DNA of 64,000 bases from Iris pallida (taxonomy: Eukaryota; Streptophyta; Magnoliopsida; Asparagales; Iridaceae). The stretch is taken from assembly GCA_029216955.1 (NCBI GenBank), contig JANAVB010033217.1, positions 2,759,147-2,823,146 of the forward strand, written 5' to 3'. This document shows, piece after piece, positions 9,632-21,622 of the stretch. Within the stretch, counting starts at the first letter, position 1; every line of letters starts with the position of its first letter. The notes under the pieces are model-generated. The model saw nothing but the letters and a program-made list of their open reading frames with translations. It was not told the DNA's origin and searched no databases. The translations under genes and the position numbers were made by a program.

Positions 9632-12600
9632 TTGTGTTGTAGTCATCATCAACTGCTGTTGCAAGGCAGCAGTTCTACCAAGAAGTTGATGTTCCAGCGG
9701 CTGCAATCATCAACACCCTTCCGACGTCGTCTCGGAAAGAAGGTGTCAATAAAAGAGGAGCCAGTACTAAAGGTTGCTTCATGCAACGTAATCTCTAACT
9801 CCTTCTCAGTCCGAAGGGCGACTGGCAATTCCTCGTCCTCGTCCAAGAGCCAGCCGAGGAGAACCAAGACAACTGTTCCATCCTCTGGAGTGTTCGAAGG
9901 CACTCGGGAGAGAAAGAAGATCTTGGAGGAAACTGGGGGTAGTCAGGCCCTTGTTGATCCTCCTTCTGAAGACGAAGATGTCCTCCAGAGCACAGCTGGG
10001 GTGGATCTTCATCCTGGAGATGAAGTTAGCCTCTGGGACACAGCAGGAGGTGGTCTAGCCTCTGTGGATCTGCGTCTCGAAGACGAAGAAGTCCTCCAAG
10101 ATAGAACGGGAGGTAATCAGGCCCTCGCGGATACTTCTCCCGAAGACGAGGGTGTCCTCCAAAACAAACTTGGGGGTAACCAAGACGAAGCACCAGGGGT
10201 AGTTTCTCCCCTACAAGAGAGCGAGCCCGAAAGCGAAGTCTCAACTGATCCATCCGACTCCAGTCGTGTCATGACAGTATACATGACTGGGGGTGATACC
10301 GAACCGGATGTGCCGCCAGCAGACCTTGTCCAGCGCATGGATACCCTGGAGGGAGGACTCAAAACCCTCTTCGCCTCCATGCAAACACTGACTCAAGCGG
10401 TGTTTGAGATACGGTCAGCTTTGGCCAAGGCACCTTCTACCGGTCCTGACCCCGGGGCCAATGGAGAATCAAGCGTACCCCTTCAACGGGTATCCTTGGA
10501 CACGGATCGCCGGAAAGCACCTCGAACGTCGGAGCCGTCAAATGCTCAACTCCAGACTGTACCACCTTTCCTGACTCCCTGCTCCACGAAAGACGTGGTG
10601 GAGATGATCAGGGAGTTGCGTGAGCGCTTTGAGTCCAAGAACAGGCAAGAGGAGCGCCAGAAGATGGGGATCCCCCAACCCTATCCCCTCGAATGGAACA
10701 AAGTGGTTTATCCTCCTAAGTATAAACTGTAAACATTGAAGCCGTACGATGGGAAGGACTCTCCGCGTCGCTACCTGCCGTACTTCCAGTCCCAAACGGG
10801 ATATCTCCCGAAGGAGGACGTACTACTCACCAGCATATTTGTCGGGGCACTGAAAGGAGTGGTGTACGACTGGTACTGCAGCCTCCCCGATAACTCTATA
10901 TCTTCCTTCGATGACTTGAAGCCTCTCTTCCTCGACCGTTTCTACGACGGCGGGAAGGACATGACAATGGCGTCCCTCATAGAGATACGCCAGAAGGAGA
11001 AGGAAACAGTTCGAGTATTCATCGAACGCTTCCGACAGGCCTGCTTCAGACTGCCCCCGGGCATGCCAGAACACGTACTCCTCTCCTCCTGCAGCATGAA
11101 CATGCTGCCTGCAGTCAAACTCTGGCTCAACTCCACTCCTCCTCCCGACTGGAGTTTCTTGATCATCAAAGCCGAAGCAGCAGAGAAGAAGGCGTCCAAT
11201 GCTTGCCTTCTGGGGGTTAGTTTCTCTGCCTTTGAGGACAAGAAGAAACGGCCTGCAGCCAACAACCCCGGACGAGAGACGAAGGGGAAACAGGCATTGA
11301 CTGTCAATGCCTCTAAAGGTGCATCAGCACCCAGTCAAAAGCCTCCACTTGCACCAAGGCCAAAGGAGGTTTATTCTTTCAACGATGAAGACACCCTGCA
11401 ACTCTTTGAGATACTGAAGCAGAGTGACAAGATCAAATTGTCGGACCCGAAACGTCCCGACGAGGTTGGAAAAGTGGACAATCCGAGGTACTGTCACTAC
11501 CATCGGTTTGTCGGACATCCAACTAAGGACTACTATGTCCTCAAAAACTACATCCAGCGCATGATCAATGCGGATGTTATCTCCGTCGACTACGAGGAGA
11601 AAACGGTCTCGGCCAACCTGGTGTCACTCCAGTTTGGCACCTTGCCGCCAACTACAACGCAAGATGGCGTCGTCCCCATCCCAAAGGCGACAATAGAGGT
11701 GGTCAATCTACCACCTACTCGTGACAACGTGAGTGGACTCATCCCACTCACCACATCTCGGGGAGAGATCTTATGTGTTCATCCTGATCTCGTCTCCAAG
11801 GTTACTCAACCGGAGGTACGCTCTGCCTCCAAAACCAAAGACAGGAAGATCAAGTCTTGTCGTATGGTCTCTTTTTCTGCGGAAGAGGGACTTCCTGTAC
11901 AGACACATTCGTATCAGAATGCCCAACCTGACGAAGCTGCCGTCAAGGTGGTGCCTTCTTGCACCGTCCCTGCTGTCCAAGAAGAGGGCCCATCCAAGCC
12001 TCCAGCAGCCAATAAGCTGAAGCATGTAGAGGCCCGTTTCGATAAGCCTCTGCGAAAGAAGAATGCTTCGGGGCTAGCCAAGCCCCACAACTTCGACATA
12101 CTTGCACAATTTGCCAGTACTCCTGCCCGCCTATCTCTGTTTGAGCTTCTTCGCCTTTCCAAGGAAACTCGTAAAGCTCTCTGTGAAGCCCTGAAGGATG
12201 CTGAGTCCTTCATCAGTCAGGTCAAGCAGCCTGGGGATACTCCATGTGTGTACTATTATTGTACGAATGAAGTTATTCCTAACATAACCTTCACCCAAAA
12301 AGACATGCTGTTCAAGCATAACCGACACAATAGGCCGCTGTATTATACAGGGTATATCGGTTCCGTCAAGGTGAAGCGGACTCAGATCGATTCGGCGTCT
12401 TTCCTCAGCATCATTCTGAAGATGCTGCTCTCAACACTGGAGATCCCAATGTACCGACTGACGCCTTCCAACACAACAATCAGTGGCTTCAATGCTAGCA
12501 AAAGTGAGCCGTTGGGCAAAATACGACTGAAGTGTCATATTGGTAACCTCAGAACTGAGGTCACTTGCTATGTCGTGGATGCTGATGTCAACTACAACCT

Positions 12601-12868
12601 CCTACTGGGTCATCCGTGGCTGCATGAGTACATGGTGGTGCCATCTACACTCCACCAACGTATGAAGTACGTGTCCACCAATGACATCATCCGGACGGAG
12701 TTCGCGGATATCGACCCTTTCAAGGGGGTTGAAGCCTACTTCACTGATTCCACCTTGTACAAGTTACTTGACGAGGAGAAAGCCAATGATGCTGACGATG
12801 AAGCAGAAACGGCAGCAGAGCCTGACATGGAGCCAGAGATGATTCCCGATGCTCCTTTAAAAATTTGA
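9632..12868 (+). pseudogene. gag-protease region of Tat element A (one internal stop)
   Basis: Two stretches in one frame are split by a single TAA at 10730-10732. The first (9632-10732) is acidic and repetitive, with several EDE(D/E)VLQ-like units, then a helix-rich part with LVQRMDTLEGGLKTLFASM. The second (10736-12868) opens with a Retrotrans_gag domain (about residues 25-140: GALKGVVYDWY, FIERFRQACFRLP), then a basic linker. A zinc-knuckle-like YCHYHRFVGHPTKDYY follows (about residue 260), with Tyr where Cys is usual. The pepsin-like protease (about residues 530-645) has an IDSAS active site, ISGF and the flap/end motif YNLLLGHPWLH. The frame stops at TGA 12868. Sense orientation, downstream of LTR and PBS. 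Confidence 0.8.
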
Positions 12869-13350
12869 CTCAAAGGAAAGCCGCCTCAGACGTTGCCTCC
12901 CATGAACATCAAGCTACCTGGAAAAGCACCACCTGCTCCAGGTAGAACATCCACTGAAGTTCCCTTGAAGATACGGCTCAAGGGAAAGCCGCCTCAAACA
13001 TTGGCTCCCTTGTGGCAAAACTACAGGGGAAGGCACCAATCACCGAAGGCGCAGTTGAGGCACCTCTGAAGGCGCGTCTTAAGGGCAAGCCGCCGCAATC
13101 ATCTGTCTTATCCAAGCTGCCGGAGAAGGCCCATATAGCCATCTCGGACCCCAAGATCAAAACTGTGGTAGATTCTCCCGATCCAACCCCAGTACTTACA
13201 GATGAAGAGCTAGGGGAATATATATCTGCTGATATAGATGCACCCTCTCTGGACAATGTAATCCTGCGGGACAAAATCTCATGTTTTATCAATAATAGAG
13301 TGTCTTTAATTATTCTAGTCTTCCACATTAGAATGCCATATATACATTAG
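12845..13350 (+). pseudogene. Protease-RT linker with repeated Lys/Pro peptide
   Basis: The polyprotein continues after the stop at 12868 with frame changes. A peptide of the form PLKIRLKGKPPQ is encoded three times, imperfectly (around 12855, 12960 and 13060), so a short coding duplication has occurred. The last part (13012-13350) is an open frame ending near 13350 with no known domain. The region is probably the low-complexity linker between protease and reverse transcriptase. Confidence 0.5.
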
Positions 13351-13367
13351 ATAACGCTCTATGGTCG

Positions 13368-15236
13368 TTGCAAACACAAATAACGACCATCCATCATGTA
13401 AATCGAGTAGTCCCGTCCCAAGGGGTCTATTTTATAGTCCCACTACGGAATCGAGACAAAGAATCCATCATCTTCGGCAAAGTCGAGCGTCATCAAGACC
13501 TTCCGCCACTCGAGCAAGAACCAGATACCGGCAGAATACAAGCCTATCGGTACACGGACAAGACAAAGTACCTCATCCAAAAGATGGTTTACGACCTAAA
13601 AAGCAACAAAGGCCTGAACTACGGCAAGGGTCGACGTCTTCCTCTCCGGCTTCCAACACCTAAAGGAAAGCCGTAGGACTACTATCATCGAACTAGACGG
13701 GGGGTAGGCTATGTCACGCCGCCGTCAACTCCAGAGAGTTCGGAGGCAGAAGAAGTAGAATATTCTCATTTATCCGAAGCATCAACCTGGGATTCTGATA
13801 CCAGTATCGAATCAGTCTTCAAGAAAGTGCTGTCAGCCAACATGACATCTGCATAATCTCAAGAAGTTGAAGGCGAAGACCAAACGCCAGAATTCTTCGA
13901 ACAAGAACCCTGGGCTCAACGCCTAGGAGAACAGTGGGAGTCTCGTTTTAAATTATGCGAACCCCCTACCAAAGACAAAGTTGAGCAGATCGACCTTGGG
14001 GATGGATCTTCTTCTAAACCCATCTTCATCAGCAAAAGCCTAAAAAGAGAAGATCGAGAATCTTTAATCCAGCTGGCTAAAGAATATATTGCTGTCTTCG
14101 CCTGGAGCTACGAAGATATGCCGGGACTTGATCCCCAGATCGCGATGCATAGGCTTAACATCTTACCTGATGCCAAACCTATAAAGCAACAACAGCGACA
14201 TTTTTGTTCTGACATCATGAATGCTATCGATCAGGAAGTAGACAAACTCCTGACCAGGGGTTCATTCGTGAAAAACAACACCCGAATTGGGTGGCCAACG
14301 TCGTCCCTGTCACCAAAAAGAATGGGAAGATACGAGTCTGTATCGACTTCAGGGATCTCAATATTGCTTGCCCGAAGGACGAATTCCCGCTTCCAATTAC
14401 CGAAGTGATGATCGACAACAATGTGGCTTCGAACGTATGTCTTTCATGGATGGGTATTCGGGCTACAACCAGATCAAGATGTTCTCCGATGACACAAAAC
14501 ACACGTCATTCAGGACTCCGAAGGGGGCTTCTGCTATACAGTGATGCCCTTCGGCTTGAAGAACGCTGGTGCGACATACCAACGATCTATGAGCACCATC
14601 TTCCATCAGCATCTTCGCAAGACAGTCGAATGCTATGTTGATGACATTACAGTCAAGAGCCGTCTTAAAGGAGATCACCTACAAGACCTTAAGACAGTCT
14701 TCGATCTCGTACGAGCGCATCAACTCAAGATGAACCCCGCTAAATACTTCCTTGGAGTTTCTAGCAGAAAGTTCTTGGGCTTCATTATCACGATGAAAGG
14801 CATTCATGTCGATCCCGAGAAGACCAAAGCCATCCTTGACATGGACCCTCCGAAGAACCTCCGAGAACTTCGAGGCCTGCAAGGACGTCTGGCATACATC
14901 CAGAGGTTTATAGCAAACCTTTTCAAAAAATGTCAACCCTTCACCCAGCTCATGAAGAAGGGAGTCTCTTACGTCTGGATAGAGGAATGCCAAAAAGCAT
15001 TCGACGACATCAAGGCTTACTTGACGAGCCCGCCAGTCCTGGTGGCACCCGTTGTCGGTAAACCATTTTTTCTCTACGTCCGTGCCATGGATCATTCCTT
15101 CGGCACTCTGCTTATTCAGAACAGCGATACAGGATATGAGCAAGCTATCTACTACCTTAGTAGAACACTGATCGGAGCCGAACACCGGTACAACCCCATT
15201 GAAAAAGAGTGTTTGGCTTTGGTATTTGCCATCTAG
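13368..15236 (+). pseudogene. Reverse transcriptase and RNase H of Tat element A, frameshifted
   Basis: Reverse transcriptase pieces lie in shifted frames. An N-terminal part is near 14040-14280 (EYIAVFAWSYEDMPGLD, ILPDAKPIKQQQR), then VTKKNGKIRVCIDFRDLN near 14300-14350, MDGYSGYNQIKM near 14450 and MPFGLKNAGATYQRSM at 14544. The catalytic YVDDI is near 14635. A Ty3-type RNase H follows (LYVRAMDHSFGTLL, then RTLIGAEHRYNPIEKECLA, about 15070-15230), ending at a TAG at 15234. At least three frameshifts and several stops mean no active enzyme. Domain order fits Ty3/gypsy. The part 13368-13860 is linker with two stops. Confidence 0.85.
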
Positions 15237-15930
15237 AAGACTCGCCATTATGTCTCGGGCCAGACAATTTATGTCATCTCCCGAGTCAATCCACTCAGAG
15301 TTTTGATGACGAAGCCAGGGTCATTAAACTCCCGGCTAGCTACATGGGCGATCCAGCTAACGCCATACAATATGGTGTTCGTTCCACAAAAAGCCGTCAA
15401 GGGTCAGGCTCTGGCCGACTTTATAGCTGCATACCCCATCCCAGAGTCCTCAAGACTCTATGAAGACATCCCGGATGAGGTCCAAGAATCAAAAGTCACC
15501 GAAGAAAGCTCCGTCTGGCAGATATTTTTTGATGGTGCTTCAAGAACAGGCCCCAAAGGCCAAATCATCGCAGGAGTGGGGGTAGTCTTAGTCTCCCCCG
15601 ATCAGCTGGTCATCTAGCGTGCCTACTCCCTTTCGAAGCCGTGCTCCAACAATGTTGCCGAGTACAACGCTCACATCATGGGACTCCAGCTGGCGCAATA
15701 GCTGGGGGTGGATCATCTGGAAGCCTACGGCGACTGAAAACTCGTCGGTAACCAGGTCAGAGGACAATACGAAGTTCTCCATGAAGATCTGATTCCTTAC
15801 CATGAAGTTGCATTGAACATCTTTTCAACCTTCACCAAGTTCTTCATCGAACATGTACCTCGTTTACAAAATCTGGAGGCTGACGCTCTGGCTGGCCTCG
15901 CAGCCTCATTGGCAGCACCCCTCGGGACTC
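15237..15930 (+). pseudogene. Connection region and archaeal-type RNase H (aRNH) of Tat element A
   Basis: After the TAG at 15234 the protein continues as the tether/connection (PYNMVFVPQKAVKGQALADF near 15360-15420). A second RNase H then begins at about 15510 with FFDGASRTGPKGQIIAGVGV, includes an NNVAEYNAH segment near 15645 and ends near 15900 with LEADALAGLAASL. Stops interrupt it (TAG near 15615, others near 15700-15740). A second RNase H between the native RNase H and integrase is the diagnostic feature of the plant Tat lineage, so this fixes the classification. Confidence 0.8.
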
Positions 15931-16705
15931 AACACTACGTAACGGTAGTTGGTCGAGACTTGGTCTGTCATAAGAACAACCTATGCTCACAAATGGCCCA
16001 TGCCATGTCAACAAGTGCTGGTGTTAATGTCTGAGACTGAAGATTCTCGTTCATCGAATTTGTTGTCTACGGAATTCTCCCGGAGGACCCGAAGGAAGTC
16101 GTCTCAGTCAGGAGGCGCTCCCTTCGATTCTATTACGATACAGCTACTAAAATGCTGTACCGACGCTCCTACGATGGACTTCTCCTTTGATGTTTATCCA
16201 ACGAAGATGCAGCCGAAGCCCTTTCAGAAGCTCACGATAGAACCTGCAGGGCCCATCAACCTGGCCCTAAGTTGCAGGATCGACTGCGACGCATGGTCTA
16301 CTATTGGCCAACCATGGCAGCCGACGCTGTCGACTATGCTAACAAGTGCCATGCGTGCCAGCTTCACGCTGACTTCATCCATACACCGTCAGAACTATTA
16401 CATCCTACGGTCGCCTCCTGGCCCTTTGAAGCCTGGGGCATGGATATTGTAGGACCAATCACCCCTCCTTCATCAAGGGGATACCGCTTCATCTTAGCCA
16501 TCACCGACTACTTCTCCAAATGGGCAGAAGCAGTTCCACTTGCGGAAGTGAAGAGGTCTAGGGTGATCAGCTTCATCAAGTGCCATGTCATCTACCGTTT
16601 CGGGGTACCTCGGAGGATTATCTATGATAACGGTCCTCAGTTCATCAGCCATGTTTTCAGCAAATTCTGTGACAAGAATCGCATTCAAAACGTGGCATCA
16701 ACCGC
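15931..16705 (+). pseudogene. Integrase, N-terminal part (zinc-binding region and core up to second Asp)
   Basis: The region has an integrase zinc-binding remnant (about 16120-16360, ending NKCHACQLHAD) and the start of the catalytic core: WGMDIVGP with the first Asp near 16440, TDYFSKWAEAVPL near 16505 and YDNGPQF with the second Asp near 16625. The reading frame 16272-16705 is open. It is broken at 16706 by large element E; the third catalytic residue (Glu) lies on the other side, after 27805. The upstream linker has frame changes, so this copy was probably dead before E landed. Confidence 0.88.
16701..16705 (+). repeat. Target-site duplication ACCGC (left) of element E
   Basis: ACCGC directly before the LTR start TGTGAGCACC at 16706; the same 5 bp follow the LTR end at 27805. 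Removing one copy rejoins the integrase codons in frame. Confidence 0.92.
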
Positions 16706-19700
16706 TGTGAGCACCCTGAATTTCGGGTTAATTTTTTTATTTTATTTTATTTCCTGATTGATTGGTTTTGATAAATAATTTATTCTATTATTTTTTCTAA
16801 GTGTACTTTCCCGTGCCATTGATATTTGGAGTATCAGGGATGTTCAACTTTGGAAATCTTCTTCACGAGTTTTGGAGTGGACACGATTACCTTCATGACG
16901 ATATATGGTGTCCTACCCAAACTTGTTCCCTTGTGCTCTTTTTGCTTCGCAGAACTTCGGGTCGGTTTAGACCATTTGATTATTTTTTTCCCACTCTTTT
17001 CCTTGATCATTTTCAGCGCGTTACCATGACTTTTTAAATTTGGAGCGCAAGACCAGTCAGTTTCTTGAAACCAACTTCTCATGCTTGATCTACTCGAGAC
17101 GCTCGTCACCCATGACCTTCGTGTTCCACTCAGACACGTCATTTTGTGCTCCATTTTCTTCGCACAACTTTCCTGACGCGTGACCGATTTTCTTTCACTC
17201 CACGGCGTCACATTTATTTTCCAACTTGATTTGTGGGTCCCCTATCGACCAAAACCTGTCAGCCCCAACTATGGACATGGCCCACATTGAGCCTACTACC
17301 TGTCCGCCACTTGTGTCCCATTTATTGGAACCCCCATGTGCTACTTATTCACTCATGATCATCAATACCTATTTTTTTAATTCGATTTTTGCACAATGTC
17401 CGGTTTTGACCCAATCCGGCTCCACCAAGTCCAGTCCAGCATCGTGCTACCCTCCATCGTAGTACCCTCATATCTTCTTGCCCAAAAAATATTAGTACTC
17501 TCCTACATATTTTTTTCTATATTTATTGGAATTTTCCTTGAATCAAATTCTATAGAAATTACCTATTTCTCTATATTCCATCATAGCCTTTGATTCTCCT
17601 AATTAAATCCTACCCATCAATTTCTTCCCAACACCCTACAGCCACATGTGGCCGGCCCTAATTCTAAGGAGGAGAATACCTTTTCTTCTCTCTCTTCCTC
17701 TCTCTCACATTTATTACACATCTCTTCTCTCTCTTCCTAAAACTATTACTCCTACACCAACAGCATACTTTCTCTCTTCCATGCAACAACTACACACAGC
17801 TTCCTCAAACCCGTTGACCACACTCTCCTTCCCGAGCCTCCCTGGCCGAGCCCCCTGGCCGGCCATCCTCGCTGTAGGCCACCACCACCATCGGCCTACT
17901 CATCCTCCTCCTCCTCCTTCCATACAAACCGAACCCACCACCGATCACCACACTTCGTCAAACCGCCGTCACCTTCATCCCGCCACCACCTCCTCCAAAG
18001 TGGCCGCCCGACCGTCGTCGAGGCCGCACGCCCCCGCGCCCTCCCGGCGGGGCTAGGCAGTGCAGCCCTTCCGTGCGCAGCCGCAACCCACAGCAGCCAC
18101 GACCGGCAGCAGTGCGCCCCTTGTGCGCGCGTGCGAACGCTGCCGTGTCGTCGTCGGCCACGCACCGACGTGGCCATGGCCTCCCCCCACGGTGCACGAA
18201 CTCCGATGAATAGTCCCTGACGGCCACCGTCCTCCGGGACGTGCCGTCGAGGCGATTTATGCATTTTGAACGACGTCCCGTCGTGACGCGTGCGGGATCG
18301 AGTTCATTTTGACGCTCCGTCGCAGCGACTTTGCGCACGTTTTCCCGGAGATCTGACCGTTGGATCGGCAATTTCTTCACTCCTCGCAATCTCGGTATAT
18401 CCACCTTCATCCCTGTCAATTTTCGTCCGTTAATTTTATCGTTTGATACATCAAAACCGGCCGCCAAGTTGACCGTTTAAATTGTATTAAATTTGGACAG
18501 TTTCGCGGGGCCAACTTCGTCAGCTGTATCTCCTCCACCGCAGCTCTGTTTGGCGTGTTACCAGTTTCGATGCGAAGCTGGTATAACCCTCTTGCTACCC
18601 CTCCAGTTTCGTTTTATTGTGAGCTTGTTTGATTGGTTGAATTCGACGCCAAAGTTGGTCGTCCGAATTCGTAATTTCCAACTTGTAAAATTCCATTTTT
18701 GAACACGGGACTCCAGATTTCATTTCTGACACCACCAGTAGACTTGTGGCGTCGTTCTGGCATATTTTCATATAAAATTTGTTAGATTTGGAGAACGTGG
18801 GCCCGGGCACGTTTTTCGGTGCAAAACGGGTCCCATATTCTGGGTCAACGGGTCATTTTGAGATCGGCTCATCGGAATCCAATTCCGGAGATACCGTTGA
18901 GTTCGTATCATCATTCTGGACTCGTTGACAGGTAGTTTGCTGAGTTTTGAGAAATTTGGCTCCGGAACGCATTTCCGTGCAAACTGGAATTCCAAGTTCT
19001 GGTCAACGGGCCAAATGGAGATCGGGTCAACGGAATCCAATTCTGGAGATACCGTTGGGTTCGTATCGACATTCTGGTTTCGTGGACATATAATTTGTTA
19101 TATTTTGTAGACTTATTTTCTTGCACGTTTTTCGGTGTAAAACGGCTCTAACACGGACACCGTTTTGACTCGAAATTATATTTTTGCCCTTGTGTCCAAA
19201 TTGGACCGTTGGATAGGCTATCCTAGCTAATTTGACCATTTTGGACACGTTGGCGATGTTCATTTCATCGTCCGACAATGTTTGTTGATAATTTCTCTGA
19301 GTTTAACCTTTTTATAATTAATTAATAATTAATTCATATAATGTTTTTATTTCGGGATTAGTACAACGAAACTGAGATCAGCCAATTCCAGTGATCTTCC
19401 ATCGCTGAAATTGACAAGTTGGACACGTGGATCACTATAATAAGATTATCAACCTTACCGATAATCTCCTTATCTCGATTTGTGTGTCGTAAGTTTCGAC
19501 GTACAAATAACGAAGTACACTTTATATTAGACTAGAATTGACCCTGTTTGACCAGAGTTGACCAGTTGACCCAAAGTCAACTGTAAGCCAACACTTGACC
19601 TAGTTTGACTAGATTATTGACCGGAGTCGACCTAGAGTTGTTTTGACTTAGAAGAACCTAGAATAATGTAGATTGATTATAGAGATTCATTTATTACAAC

Positions 19701-20882
19701 TTGAACACCTTGTAACCTGTGTTGCTTTAAATAGGACTCTGTAGCTTCAGTGGGACCCCCCTATACTTATCAGCTGTTCAGGTTATCGAGACGAGTACAT
19801 TCTCTGATCATTTCATATCCTGCTTAGAATTATTTCCTGCAGTAGATTACTTTACTTGTACTGTCACGATGGTCACACGGATTGGTACTATATGGATCCT
19901 TTCTTGAGATGTTATCCTTTGGGAGCATCGGGTACTCTATGTTTTGTGCGTTTCACTTACATGGCGTATCACTATGCTTCGTTGGTTCTTCGATCACTTG
20001 TGACATATACTCTTATGATCACAGAGTCTTCCTAGAATCCTCATCCCATTTATAGGACTACTATGTATCACCTTCGGGGTCTATTACCTTCGGGGTCTAT
20101 CACCTTCGGGGTCTATCACCTTCGGGGGCTGTTACATAGCATCATATAACATAACCTGGCTGGATCCTTGTGTATTGATTGGGGGTACGGGGGAGTAGAA
20201 ATGGACATATGAATAATACCCAAGTAGTGTAGCATCAGAATCTCTTCCATAGTGTAGCATCAGAATCTTCTATGCCATTTACATGTCTATATTGTACTCT
20301 GACTCAGTAGCCACATGTTAGTTCTTTATTTATAGTAGATATTTCTATTACAGCCCTCTCTTGTTTACATACAGCATTTCTTTCAGTACCTGTATCTTAT
20401 TTTACTGCATGATTATATTTTCTAACCTGCTATGAACTGTTGAGATGTAATGTGCTCGCTCCTGTCCTGACTGGACCTGTTGATAAATTTTACAGATGGC
20501 CTGGGATTGCCTGCTAGCCTAGAGAAGACACAGTAGAGGTTGTTTAGATAGTTATTTCATTTTGTCTGGAGCTGTATTTACTTTGTGGATTACTGTATTT
20601 GAGTTTTGAGATGTATTTCTGGGTTTATGTATCTTAGACACTTAGACTTCTATCTCCTGTATTTATTTTGGATTTCATGTTTTATCTATCTTTATCATGC
20701 TCTACCTTAGATGTGATTGAGATGGTATCTGCTATGTCACCCCCATTCGGGGAGTATAAACTGTTTAGTCTTATACTGTTAGATGCATTGAGACCTAGGA
20801 CAGCGTTCTACCGTCGAAACTGCGGCGTAGGCCGGGCGTTGTTACGTTCTCATGCCCTAACTCTAGGGCGCGGGTCGTGACA
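16706..20882 (+). repeat. 5' LTR of element E
   Basis: 4177 bp, TGTGAGCACC to CGTGACA. The first 900 bp are CT-rich in places. A GC-rich block at 17820-18300 gives chance proline-rich frames on both strands. A TTTAAATAGG sequence near 19725 sits where the related element F has CTAACTAGG and may mark the promoter. A 16-bp minisatellite lies at 20070-20133. No protein is supported. Confidence 0.9.
20070..20133 (+). repeat. 16-bp minisatellite in 5' LTR of E (4 copies)
   Basis: Unit ACCTTCGGGGTCTATC, four near-identical copies. The 3' LTR has five copies at 26978-27057. Confidence 0.85.
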
Positions 20883-20891
20883 CGTTTTTAG

Positions 20892-20909
20892 TGATGGCCC
20901 ATGCAGGTC
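20892..20909 (+). other. Primer binding site of element E (tRNA-Ile type)
   Basis: TGATGGCCCATGCAGGTC, 9 nt after the LTR end. It differs by one base from TGGTGGCCCATGCAGGTC in element F, which is the complement of the 3' end of plant tRNA-Ile(AAU) as I remember it (CCUGCAUGGGCCACCA). Confidence 0.65.
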
Positions 20910-21313
20910 GAGACTAAAAGTGTATTGGTATTCTAACTAGAGTACCACTACAGCCTGCACTAGGAATAGAATATATTTTGAAGGTACTCAATCACAGTTA
21001 GGGACCCTTGAGAGATTCCTGGGACGACCCTGGAGAATCTTATTTAACTTCGATTTGAAAACTCTCTTTTTTCCCTTGAGTTGATTTATTTTTACTTTTC
21101 GTTGTTAAATTTGATTTTAATGGATTATTGTTGAATTTGAGTTTGTATTTATTAATTTTGATGGATGATTGTCAAATTTTGAATTTTGTTGATAGTTGTT
21201 GCATTCGAGTTTGTATTTTGATGGATTTTGTTCATTTTTGAATTTTGATGTTCGTTAATAAATTTGATTTGATTTTGAGTATTCATTATTGATTAATTTA
21301 ATTTTTGGCAAGA

Positions 21314-21622
21314 TAAAATTATATGGGCTAGGTCATCTATGTTGTGGAATCTAGTCTTCTATAGTCACATTAGCCAGCATGGTGAGGACATATAGTCTGA
21401 CTCTGGATATATTTCTCGGGTGTGGGAATTTATGGTTTTCGCAACCAAGCTAGCGGCACCGCAAAAATATTAAATACCATGATTCTAGAGATATGTGCAT
21501 AAGTCAAGGGCTCTGTGATTATCATAGCCTTGCTTACTAGTATGACGAGGACTTAGAGTACCATGATTTTGGATAGACGCATATGATTATCAGATTGCAC
21601 CTTAAATATTTTTGAACATGTT
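21314..21622 (+). other. Conserved non-coding block shared by elements E and F
   Basis: Aligns with 58798-59096 of F: both start ATATGGGCTAGGTC, share GTGAGGACAT, TTCTCGGGT(G/A)TGGGAATTTA, AAATACCATGA and GACGCATATGATTA, and end near CAGATTG(C/T)A. The rest of the two internal regions is hardly alignable by eye. No open frame is shared. It could be a packaging or dimerisation signal, or a remnant of a common ancestor. Confidence 0.65.

Noticed and set aside
17646..18467. His/Pro-rich and Arg-rich ORFs in the LTR of E, repeated at 24553-25328
   Set aside because: They lie in a GC-rich part of an LTR, differ by frame breaks between the two LTRs and show no domain.
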